DNA from: Pirellulaceae bacterium | GTDB lineage: Bacteria; Planctomycetota; Planctomycetia; Pirellulales; Pirellulaceae | NCBI GenBank assembly: GCA_029243025.1 | Contig: JAQWSU010000030.1 | Coordinates: 310,001-374,000 of the forward strand | Reading direction: 5' to 3' | DNA: 64,000 nucleotides | Part shown: piece by piece, positions 54,523 through 62,895 of the stretch | How positions within the stretch are numbered: the first letter of the stretch is position 1 | Layout of the letters: every line of letters begins with the position of its first letter | The notes under the pieces: model-generated | What the model saw: the letters and a program-made list of their open reading frames with translations, nothing else | Told to the model about the DNA's origin: nothing | Database searches by the model: none | Program-made: the position numbers and the translations under genes

Positions 54523-54971
54523 TACGATTCTTCTCCCAAATCCGGGCCGTTGAAATCTGGACCCGGATTCGAATCCGGGTCGCTCGCGTCGAGGGGCGAG
54601 AAAATGGCGGATTGCAACACGCGCCAGGACAACAGGCAGCATTTTTGTCGATTGGGTGTCAAGCGAGCGCCGAATAGATCCAGCATTTGTTCTGCGCTGA
54701 AATCCTTGACGTCATCCACTGACTTGCCATTCATTTTTTCGATCAACATGGAGGCGGAGGCTTGGCTGATGCAACATCCATCGCCGTCGAACCAAACGTC
54801 GTGGATTTTACCCCCTTCGTCTAGCTTGAGCTCGATTCGAACAATATCCCCGCAGAGGGGGTTGTCGTCTTCATGGGCATGAGTGGCCTTTTCGCATTGA
54901 CCCCGATGATAGGGGTCCTCGTAATGGTCGAGCACGTGCTCCTGGTAAAGTTCTTCATCGTTATTTGGCAT
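54522..54971 (-). CDS. sufU: Fe-S assembly sulfurtransferase SufU
   Basis: 149 residues from the ATG at 54971; the frame is open upstream to 55214 without similarity. Zinc/Cys ligands of SufU are seen: NPLCGD near 37-42, GDGCCISQASASML near 63-76 and QKCCLLSW near 108-115. SufU accepts sulfur from SufS through a zinc-bound Cys. It has an extended, acidic and Pro-rich C-terminus (DASDPDSNPGPDFNGPDLG). Its stop overlaps the sufS start. SufU is best known from Gram-positive bacteria, but SufS-SufU pairs also occur in other phyla. Confidence 0.93.
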   Translation of the reverse strand: MPNNDEELYQEHVLDHYEDPYHRGQCEKATHAHEDDNPLCGDIVRIELKLDEGGKIHDVWFDGDGCCISQASASMLIEKMNGKSVDDVKDFSAEQMLDLFGARLTPNRQKCCLLSWRVLQSAIFSPLDASDPDSNPGPDFNGPDLGEES

Positions 54972-55131
54972 GGAATTATTTTCAGTTGAAGCTGACAGTC
55001 GTTGTTCGGAAGCAGTTAGTCGAGTTTCAGAGAAATAAACCCTCAAGACAGTGTAGAAACGACATCCATTGGGGTCTAGGTGCGAGTTGTTTGAATCGTT
55101 GCAGAGAACGCTGAAGTTCGTCGAGATTCGG

Positions 55132-56091
55132 CTATCGAATTCGCCAGAGATCGTGATCTTGAATGCCAAGTTTCGCTTGAGTTGGCTCGATCTGGTGTTT
55201 AAATCGCTTCGCATCTACCGGGTAACCGGCGGTCGGCTTCAAATCCTGGACGAGTTCTGCCCAAAAATGATTGAATGCTCGCATGGCCATTTCGCGAAGA
55301 TACTTGGAGGTCATCGATGCGAGTGCTGATGGCAGGAAGCTCTCTCCGCCAGCTCGAAAGCTGATTTGAATTGGCTGTTGGGGGGTGCCAAATTCGTAGG
55401 CACTTTCTTGCCTACCTTCCGCAATGACTCGGACTAGCCCAGACGCGAGGCTTGTCTGCAAAAGTCCACCGTAGCGATTGCGCCCTCCGTGTTTGTCGCA
55501 AATGATTTGTGTCGGAGCTGGAGGCAATTGATTTAATTGTTCTGCGACGAGTTCGAGGGTGGTTGCCGATAACAGTGTGCCTTTCGATCCGGTTTGCTCG
55601 ACTGACCGATTGAACGTCGCAGGAAAGACTGCGGTCGAACGAATGCTGAGCAATTCCACGCCCGCTTGTGTTAATTGACTTTTTAAGTGATCGGTAAGTT
55701 CGCCAAGTTTGGCCTGGTCCAGATCGAGCGGGATTGAACATTGGAAATCCTTGTACCAAGGCAGTTCCCCCAGATGTTCTCCGGCCTTTGGGCAGAGGTG
55801 CAACCAAAGCTGTCGCCAGTCCGTCGGGCAACTGGTGGTCTGACTAATCGCTGACAAGACACCTTGTTCGAGAGCTGCGAGACCACCGCCCGGTCGATAG
55901 AGCGTTTTGGAGTCCGCAATGCTGATGACGTTTTCGTCATCGATCGAACTGCGCGAGACGGATGGACTCAGGGAATCGTAGAGATCACCGTCAAGCTTGC
56001 CATCTGCGACTTTCCAAACGGTAGTCGAGACAATCAGCGGTCCCAGATTGGGGCCGTACCCAGCTTCGTCCGTGCCGATTAAGTATGCCAT
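55132..56091 (-). CDS. RNase HII-like protein (RNase H fold)
   Basis: 319 residues. The start LIGTDEAGYGPNLGPLIVS (4-22) holds the Asp-Glu of the RNase HII/HIII signature (GxDEAGxGxxxGP), followed by IADSKTL near 57-63 and a late DKHGGRNRYGG near 200-210 that could supply the third and fourth acidic positions. The size is larger than typical RNase HII (about 200 residues) because of inserted segments. It could remove RNA from DNA or have another nuclease role. It probably forms a transcript with the Ycf48/CBM9 gene, whose stop is 42 bases upstream. Confidence 0.75.
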   Translation of the reverse strand: MAYLIGTDEAGYGPNLGPLIVSTTVWKVADGKLDGDLYDSLSPSVSRSSIDDENVISIADSKTLYRPGGGLAALEQGVLSAISQTTSCPTDWRQLWLHLCPKAGEHLGELPWYKDFQCSIPLDLDQAKLGELTDHLKSQLTQAGVELLSIRSTAVFPATFNRSVEQTGSKGTLLSATTLELVAEQLNQLPPAPTQIICDKHGGRNRYGGLLQTSLASGLVRVIAEGRQESAYEFGTPQQPIQISFRAGGESFLPSALASMTSKYLREMAMRAFNHFWAELVQDLKPTAGYPVDAKRFKHQIEPTQAKLGIQDHDLWRIR

Positions 56092-56133
56092 ACGGGCAGA
56101 GTCGCTGATCCCAACTCTGTCGTCAAGGTGCGG

Positions 56134-59100
56134 CTATTCAAAAACCAGCATCCCAAAGCGAGCTTCACTGGGGTTGGTGTCACCAGGACACCAGCTTTGC
56201 ATTCCGGAACCGGGCACAATCCGCTGGATCCCTAAGGCCCATGCGCTTTGCGGGATAGGATTTTTTGAGCGAAGTTGATGCCAAGGGATCGCTGCCTCGA
56301 TTGTCCAACTTTTAAGATCATCGTGAGCTGCAATATACCAATTCGGATCCCAAGACGAGTCTTCATTGAGCGCATCGACGGCCCAGCCACGGTCATCGAT
56401 CACCAATTTCCAGTGTGTGCAATAATCTCGGTCTGTATCCAAACGCAAGATCAGTCGGTCGTGGTTGGAGAGATCAGCATCACGTTTTCTGGATTCGGTT
56501 GATTGAATGCTCAGGCCGTAATCGGCACGTTGGCAACGAGCTGCGAGATAGAGAAACTTTTCATCCCAGGCCCAGAAAAGTTCGGTGTTCAGATCACCGA
56601 CCCCATTCGTTTGAACTTTGAGCATCATCGGCGAAGCGGTTGTCCATGTGTCGTCTTTCAATTCACCATCCAAAAATGGTGGCGACTGGGTGAGACGACA
56701 GACGTGCAGCGTGGGTGTGTGAAGCTGGTTCCGCTTAATGAGACTGATTTCATTGGCAGCACAGCTCTTCCAAAACGGATCCGTTTGATTTGCGAGTTGG
56801 TAACGCCAGAATCTTTCCGCTTCCTCACGACGACCAAGTCGCCGGTGCAAAGCGGCTAGAGGAAAACGAAACATCGGTTCAAAGTAGAGGTCGGGGCGCT
56901 TGAGTTGTATCTCTTTGGCCACATTCAATGCTTGGGTTTGTCGTTGTTGAGAGACATTCGATTCCAAAGGGCCTACAGTCGATGCGTCTCGGCCTTGGGT
57001 TGGTTTCTCAAAGGTCGCCGGGCGAACTCCTTTGTCGCTCTGCGGTACTTGGAAAGCCGCCGTGGCTAAATGTTCGATTTGGTTTTCCGTTGGGAGCTTC
57101 CAATGTTGTTGACCTTCTTCACTGGAGAGAACGGTGAACTGCAGCAGCGAGGCCGATTCGGCGAATCGATGTTTCGGCATCTCGGCTACTTGCGAAAGCA
57201 AGGCGAACGAATCAGCGCTTTGTCCTTTGGCACTGAGTTGCATCGCCGTCTGGTACATTAGATCACCCCGGTCTTGTTCAGGGAGGTCACGCAACAACTG
57301 AGTGGTTTGCTGCAGTTGGATTGGCCCTTTTGTTTCTGCATTGCGTAACAAGCTTTCGACCGTTCGCCGTTGTTGAGCATGACGTTGCATTTGCCGGAAA
57401 TTATCGTGAATGTTCAATTCGATTCGATGCATGCGTTCATCGCGAGAAAGTGTCGCACTGTCGAACAGACGTGAACGCTTTCGCCGGTTTCGAGCGACAC
57501 CATCGTGACCGACAATGTCAAACAGCAAAAGTTCTGTGCTTGGTTGATAATGCGAGCAAACAATCGAACGAGCTTTGGTTGCTAAATTGGCGTTGGATTG
57601 ACCCATCGACAACACCAATCGTGAATCGCTGACACGATACGCTTGTTCCGATTCCGTATTCGTCCGAGTAGCGATTTGTCGAACTTGCCATGGTTTCAAT
57701 CCACCAAAGTCGATTTGGGACCGATACGATTGTGCATCGGCGGCTTGATCGATCGCATTGCGAACCAGGTTTCGACTGAGTTCAAATGCTCCTTGGGCCC
57801 GTTGGGGATGATCGGCGATCAGCACCATCTCCGGACGATACAAGCGAAATTGGCGGACCAGGTACTCCGTCAGTTGCTCTCGACTGCTAGTGCCGATCGC
57901 AAGATCCCAGTTCTTCGAGATTTGGGCGGCGGTCAATTTGAGTTGTGGATCGAAAGTGGGTAGCGACTGGATGACATTTGCACCGGTGCACGAAACGGAT
58001 GTTGCCGCATCATAGAGGCGGCTCGCAATCGGAACGGTTCCGGCACTTTGGTTTATCGGGGCGGGACCGCTCAAGACTTCAATCGAGGCGAGGAATCCCT
58101 CCCCTGCGGTGGCTTGCGCGAGAAATTCCCAGGGTATATCGGCAATGTTGCTGACGATTGTGGTGACTGCCAGCCGTTGCGGTCCGCCGTTTTGGGTATG
58201 CCAAGTCGTGCCGCCATCGGTTGTCGCGAGGATGGTGCCCATCGCTCCGACTGCCCAGCCATATTTTGCATCAGCAAAGTGCAAGGCAAAGATAGGTAGA
58301 CTCTGGCCTGTCTGTTGCACCTCCCACGATCTGCCGCCATTGTTGGTATGCAGGACGTGACTGCCAGGAACGCCGGCAATCCAAGCCTGTTGGCCCTGAC
58401 CTGCCATTGCCAGCCAATCGTATTCGGCTAACCATTGATCGGGGACCAAGTTTTCAGGTTTCGACCAGTTGGTTCCACCATCGCGAGTCAATCCAATTCG
58501 ACCTTGAGTTCCACAGATGATTCCTTGTCTTGCCGATTGCATGTAGAGTTGTCTTGCTAAGGCGCCTCCTAAAGGCGCTTTCGACAAAGGTGTTAGGCGT
58601 TGCGATTCCATGCGAGTGAGCCTGCCGTCACGTTCGATCAACAGGCCGTTACCATCGGGATTGAAACTGGCGAAGATGCCGCCACTGGTCTTACCCGAAC
58701 ACGGTTTCCAATGCTTGCCGCTGTCTTCCGTGCGATGAACGGCAGACGGGTACATCGCGGAGGGATGCCCAGCCACAATCCCTCGCTGTTGATCGAAAAA
58801 TTCGACCTGAGTCAGCCAGGGTAAAAAATTGTTTTCCTGTTTGGTCCAGGTTTGTCCCCCATCATGAGTTTTTAGCAAGACGCCCAACGTTCGGTGGGTG
58901 TAGGGAACGGTCTGACCACCGACTGCCCAGCCATGATTCTGGTCCAGGAAATGAACGGATTCCAAGCGACAGTCGACAGAACTCGATTGGAGGTGCCAAG
59001 TCGCTCCACCATCGGATGTCTTGAGAATCGTGCCTCGGTCGCCGACCGTCCAGCCGATTTGAGCATCAATGAAACAGATGTCGTAGAGATTTGCATCCAT

Positions 59101-59184
59101 TCGAAATGCTTTTGGCCAGTCGGCATTCGCCGAACCGTTCTGCAGGGCGATGACCGCCGTAAGCAAGCAAAGAATCTGCCGCAT
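56134..59184 (-). CDS. Exported Ycf48-like beta-propeller protein with C-terminal CBM9-like domain
   Basis: 1016 residues with a signal peptide (about 1-21). The first 340 or so are Ycf48/BNR repeats, each with WTVGDRGTILKTSDGGATW-type units (Asp-Gly-Gly-x-x-W), probably a seven-bladed propeller. A middle part (about 345-500) has weak features of a PIG-L/LmbE-like deacetylase fold (for example RPEMVLIADHP) but no metal-binding HPDDE motif. A helical stretch follows. The last 190 residues look like a CBM9-type carbohydrate-binding domain (PPFLDGELKDDTWTTA, then LDTDRDYCTHWKL, IEAAIPWHQL). The combined role is unknown; cell-surface binding to polysaccharide is likely. Confidence 0.8.
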   Translation of the reverse strand: MRQILCLLTAVIALQNGSANADWPKAFRMDANLYDICFIDAQIGWTVGDRGTILKTSDGGATWHLQSSSVDCRLESVHFLDQNHGWAVGGQTVPYTHRTLGVLLKTHDGGQTWTKQENNFLPWLTQVEFFDQQRGIVAGHPSAMYPSAVHRTEDSGKHWKPCSGKTSGGIFASFNPDGNGLLIERDGRLTRMESQRLTPLSKAPLGGALARQLYMQSARQGIICGTQGRIGLTRDGGTNWSKPENLVPDQWLAEYDWLAMAGQGQQAWIAGVPGSHVLHTNNGGRSWEVQQTGQSLPIFALHFADAKYGWAVGAMGTILATTDGGTTWHTQNGGPQRLAVTTIVSNIADIPWEFLAQATAGEGFLASIEVLSGPAPINQSAGTVPIASRLYDAATSVSCTGANVIQSLPTFDPQLKLTAAQISKNWDLAIGTSSREQLTEYLVRQFRLYRPEMVLIADHPQRAQGAFELSRNLVRNAIDQAADAQSYRSQIDFGGLKPWQVRQIATRTNTESEQAYRVSDSRLVLSMGQSNANLATKARSIVCSHYQPSTELLLFDIVGHDGVARNRRKRSRLFDSATLSRDERMHRIELNIHDNFRQMQRHAQQRRTVESLLRNAETKGPIQLQQTTQLLRDLPEQDRGDLMYQTAMQLSAKGQSADSFALLSQVAEMPKHRFAESASLLQFTVLSSEEGQQHWKLPTENQIEHLATAAFQVPQSDKGVRPATFEKPTQGRDASTVGPLESNVSQQRQTQALNVAKEIQLKRPDLYFEPMFRFPLAALHRRLGRREEAERFWRYQLANQTDPFWKSCAANEISLIKRNQLHTPTLHVCRLTQSPPFLDGELKDDTWTTASPMMLKVQTNGVGDLNTELFWAWDEKFLYLAARCQRADYGLSIQSTESRKRDADLSNHDRLILRLDTDRDYCTHWKLVIDDRGWAVDALNEDSSWDPNWYIAAHDDLKSWTIEAAIPWHQLRSKNPIPQSAWALGIQRIVPGSGMQSWCPGDTNPSEARFGMLVFE

Positions 59185-59406
59185 CGATCGTCCTCCATGA
59201 TAGATCTAAGGCTGGATTCTACAGCAGATGGGCGTTGAACTCGAATGGCAAAAGCAGCTGATCTGCGAAAAGCTTGGAGGACTTTTGCCCGATAATCGAC
59301 TGCTTGCAGCACGGAAAAGCCCGTTTTGCACTCAGAGTTGAGTACGCACGAATGAAGCGAATCACGGCAGATGGATTCGGGAAATAGGGAGGGTGATTCT
59401 GCGAAA

Positions 59407-59479
59407 AGCGGGCGACGGGGTTCGAACCCGCGACATCCAGCTTGGGAAGCTAGTACTCTGCCAATTGAGTTACGCCCGC
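59407..59479 (-). tRNA. tRNA-Gly (CCC)
   Basis: Complete cloverleaf on the minus strand: acceptor GCGGGCG/CGCCCGC with T as discriminator, D arm ACTC..GAGT, anticodon stem CTAGC/GCTGG with loop TTCCCAA (anticodon CCC), and T arm GCGGG/CCCGT around TTCGAAC. CCA is not encoded. It stands alone in the 59185-59681 gap; I see nothing else there. Confidence 0.96.
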
Positions 59480-59681
59480 AGTTTCCCCTTTTTTGGGGGG
59501 GGATGAGCCTCCACAAGTGTACCAAGGGTAAATAAGCTTCTGCAAGCTTTCTGATTCTCGTTCGACTTGCCATCAATTCACTCCTTCGACTACACTTCGC
59601 CGCTATTTTTTATGCTCGATTCCCAACCCCTGACGAGCCTTGGGTTGGTGTTTGGGGTAAAATTTCAGGAGGAGATGTCAC

Positions 59682-61301
59682 GTGAATCTTGCTCTTACGC
59701 TTTTCTTTTGCACCAATCTGGTGGCTGCCGATCCCACGGCCTCCAATTCGATTGCGGTCGATACGGTCGTCGTCTGTGATCCCGCCTTGCGCGAAGCGTT
59801 GGAGCCATGGGTCCAATATCGCCAACGCCAGGGGCACGAATTTGCCTTTGTGACTGACCTTCGCAGTGCCGATGAGGTGCACGCCTCCATTCGCCGGTTC
59901 GCCAGTTCCGATCGCTTGCGGAATGTGGTGTTAGTTGGTGATGTTGGATCTGATCGCCAGGCGGGCGGGGTGCCGACCGAATTGGTGAAAGCAAAAATCA
60001 ACGTGAAGTGGGGTTCGGAGTCGGAAATCGCCAGCGATAATCGGTTTGCTGATTTAAATGAAGACAACGTTCCCGATTTGACGATCGGTCGGTTGTCGGC
60101 TGACACGCCCGATCAGTTAACGCGGATCGTTGAAAAAATCATCGCTTACGAGCAGTCCCAGGCTTATGGGCCATGGCGCCGGCGAGTCAACTTTGTTGCC
60201 GGAGTCGGTGGCTTTGGTGCGATTACCGATGCGGTTTTAGAGTCCGCTACACGGGCGTTCATCAGCCGAGGTATTCCGAATGAGTTTCGGACGTCGATGA
60301 CTTATGCCAGTTGGCGCAGTCCCTATTGCCCGGATCCGCGAACTTTTCGCCAAGCCGTGCTTAATCGACTTAATGAAGGGTGTCTTTGTTGGATCTATAT
60401 TGGGCACGGATATCGTCATGGACTTGACTGGATCCGCGTGCCGACGGGGCGTGCTCCTATTTTGCAAGCGAATGATGTCGTTCATGTCCAGGCTCAACAA
60501 GGAAGTCCCATCGCTGTTTTTCTTTCATGTTATGCCGGAGCTTTTGATAGCCCGGAAGATTGTCTCGCCGAGAAGCTCTTGCGACGAAAACAAGGCCCCA
60601 TTGCCGTACTCGCCGGTTCTCGCGTGACCATGCCTTATGGCATGGCTGTAATGAGTAATTCGTTGATGCATCATCTCTTTCAGCAGCGTCAGGCGACCAT
60701 GGGGGAGATTGTACTCGCCGCCAAACGCGAACTGGCTGACCCGAAGCCAAGTGGGTTTAATCGCCGCATGCTCGATACACTCGCGATGGCGATCAGCCCG
60801 AATTCCGACGATCTGGAAGGGGAACGACAAGAACATATTCAGCTCTTCAACTTGCTGGGGGATCCGCTGTTGCGAGTCAAACATCCGCAAGAATTGGAGG
60901 TCACGACGGCTCCGACTGCCGCACCTGGCCAATCGTTAACCATTAGCTGTCGTTCGGCTGTCACCGGTGATTGTTACGTTGAACTGGTTTGTCAACGCGG
61001 ACAATTTACCCACCAGCCGACCCGTCGAACCCAATTTGACAGCACGCATGAGGGCATGAAAGCCTTAACCGCTGAATATCTGCGAGCAAACAACGATTGC
61101 TTCGCACAGCGGAAATTCAGGGCAGAAGCGGAATTGTTTGAGACTCAGCTTACGATTCCCCAGCATGTGGTTGGACGCTGTCACGTGCGAGTCTTTGTGG
61201 CAGGAGAGCAGGGTTATGCGATGGGGGCGGCGAATCTGCGGGTAGCCAAGCCGCAACCCCCGCTGGCAGGGACGAGTGATAGCACGAAAGCTGCACCTTG
61301 A
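59682..61301 (+). CDS. Peptidase C25 (gingipain-like) protein
   Basis: 539 residues from a GTG at 59682 with a very strong ribosome site (AGGAGGAG, 7 bases upstream). A short hydrophobic start (MNLALTLFFCTNLVAADPT) serves as signal peptide. The C25 caspase-like fold is readable: LVGDVGSDR near 86-94, NRFADLNEDNVPDLTIGRLS near 119-138, the catalytic His in IYIGHGYRHGLDW near 239-251 and the nucleophile Cys in VFLSCYAGAFDSPED near 278-292, then LLGDPLLRV. After about residue 400 a beta-rich domain follows. Gingipains cleave after Arg or Lys; the specificity here is unknown. There is no PEP-CTERM or Por-type sorting tail. Confidence 0.87.
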   Translation: MNLALTLFFCTNLVAADPTASNSIAVDTVVVCDPALREALEPWVQYRQRQGHEFAFVTDLRSADEVHASIRRFASSDRLRNVVLVGDVGSDRQAGGVPTELVKAKINVKWGSESEIASDNRFADLNEDNVPDLTIGRLSADTPDQLTRIVEKIIAYEQSQAYGPWRRRVNFVAGVGGFGAITDAVLESATRAFISRGIPNEFRTSMTYASWRSPYCPDPRTFRQAVLNRLNEGCLCWIYIGHGYRHGLDWIRVPTGRAPILQANDVVHVQAQQGSPIAVFLSCYAGAFDSPEDCLAEKLLRRKQGPIAVLAGSRVTMPYGMAVMSNSLMHHLFQQRQATMGEIVLAAKRELADPKPSGFNRRMLDTLAMAISPNSDDLEGERQEHIQLFNLLGDPLLRVKHPQELEVTTAPTAAPGQSLTISCRSAVTGDCYVELVCQRGQFTHQPTRRTQFDSTHEGMKALTAEYLRANNDCFAQRKFRAEAELFETQLTIPQHVVGRCHVRVFVAGEQGYAMGAANLRVAKPQPPLAGTSDSTKAAP

Positions 61302-61436
61302 TTCAACGTTCGCCTTGGACGACCTATCCTCAGCCGTTATTATTGTGCGTCACGACTCATTTTTAGATTTCATGGGGTGCCCAGCACGCCCTTGGCTCAA
61401 GCTGATTAACTTTTATCGTTTCATTAAGGAAGCAGC

Positions 61437-62861
61437 ATGTCGGAGTTTCGGATAGAACGTGATTCGATGGGGGAAGTTCAAGTTCCCGCGGAGGCTTATT
61501 ACGGCGCCAGTACTCAGCGGGCTGTTGAGAATTTTCCAGTGTCCGGTTGGAGATTGCCACCACGGTTGATTCACGCCATGGGGTTGGTCAAGTTTGGTTG
61601 TGCCGTCGCCAATCGAGATTTGGGGAAATTGACCAGTTCCGAAACTTCACCGCTGACGGATGAACAAGTTGAGGTTTTGATCAAGGCTTGTCGCGAAGTC
61701 GCCGACGGCAAGTTGGATCGCGAGTTCCCCATCGACGTATTTCAAACGGGTTCCGGCACCTCGAGCAACATGAATGTTAATGAGGTGATTTCCAACCGAG
61801 CGGTGGAGATGTTAGGTGGTGATCGATTTGCCACCGAGAAGCAGATCCATCCTAATGATCACGTCAACATGGGGCAGAGTACGAACGACACATTTCCAAC
61901 ATCGATTCATGTTGCTGTCGGAATTGAAATCAAGCGGGATTTGATCCCTTCGCTCGAGAATCTCAGAGACCATTTGCAGCAGAAGGCTGCCGCGTGGGAC
62001 GAGGTGATCAAGATCGGACGGACCCATTTAATGGATGCGACTCCCCTGCGACTCGGTCAGGAATTTGGTGGTTTTGCTCGCCAAATGGAACTCTCCGTTG
62101 GGCGGGCCCAAGATGCACTCAACGCTATTCTCGAACTCCCGGTGGGGGGCACAGCCGTTGGGTCTGGGATCAACACGCACCCCGAATTCGGGCGGCGCGT
62201 CAGCGAAGCTGTGGCGGCCGAGTCGGGTATTGATTTTGTCGAGGCGGTTAATCATTTCGAAGCGAATGCGCAACGTGATGGCTTGGTGAGCTGCCACGGT
62301 CATTTACGCACCATTGCGGTGACACTGATGAATGTGGCAAATAACATCCGCTTTCTCGGAGCTGGCCCACGTTGTGGCTATTACGAAGTTAAGCTACCAA
62401 CTCGGCAGCCGGGAAGCTCAATCATGCCCGGCAAAGTCAATCCGGTAATGTGCGAAAGCGCGATGCAGGTCGCCGCGCGGGTGATGGGTAACGACCAGAC
62501 CATTGCGACCTGCGGGGCGGTGGGTGGGCAGTTCCAGCTGAATATCATGATGCCCGTTATGGGGCAGACTGTCTTGGAAACGGTGCAACTGTTAGCCGGT
62601 GCAAATCGCGCGTTTGTCGATTTTTGTGTCATGGATATGGAAGCAAATGAAGAAGCCTGTGAGGCGGCTGTAGAGCAGAGTCTCTCGATGGTGACGAGCC
62701 TCAATCCGTTGATCGGCTATGAAAAAGCGGCCTCGTTGGCCAAGGAAGCCTTTGCGTCAGGAAAGACGATTCGTCAGCTGTGCCGAGAAAAAGGTATTCT
62801 GCCGGAAGCAACGCTCAAGGAGGCACTTGATCCTTGGAGCATGACTGAGCCGCGGGAGTAA
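61437..62861 (+). CDS. fumC: Class II fumarate hydratase
   Basis: Interconverts fumarate and malate in the citric acid cycle; cytoplasmic tetramer. 474 residues, the normal size. Motifs: EAYYGASTQRAVENFPVSG near 19-37, the substrate-binding TGSGTSSNMNVNEV near 105-118, PNDHVNMGQSTND near 141-153, KIGRTHLMDATPL near 190-202 and the superfamily signature GSSIMPGKVNP near 325-335. Close relatives are aspartase and argininosuccinate lyase; the overall pattern fits FumC best. GGAAGCAGC is just upstream of ATG. A TPR gene follows 34 bases later in the same direction. Confidence 0.95.
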   Translation: MSEFRIERDSMGEVQVPAEAYYGASTQRAVENFPVSGWRLPPRLIHAMGLVKFGCAVANRDLGKLTSSETSPLTDEQVEVLIKACREVADGKLDREFPIDVFQTGSGTSSNMNVNEVISNRAVEMLGGDRFATEKQIHPNDHVNMGQSTNDTFPTSIHVAVGIEIKRDLIPSLENLRDHLQQKAAAWDEVIKIGRTHLMDATPLRLGQEFGGFARQMELSVGRAQDALNAILELPVGGTAVGSGINTHPEFGRRVSEAVAAESGIDFVEAVNHFEANAQRDGLVSCHGHLRTIAVTLMNVANNIRFLGAGPRCGYYEVKLPTRQPGSSIMPGKVNPVMCESAMQVAARVMGNDQTIATCGAVGGQFQLNIMMPVMGQTVLETVQLLAGANRAFVDFCVMDMEANEEACEAAVEQSLSMVTSLNPLIGYEKAASLAKEAFASGKTIRQLCREKGILPEATLKEALDPWSMTEPRE

Positions 62862-62895
62862 TCTCAGCGGCAATTGGAAAACGGAGGTTCCAGTG

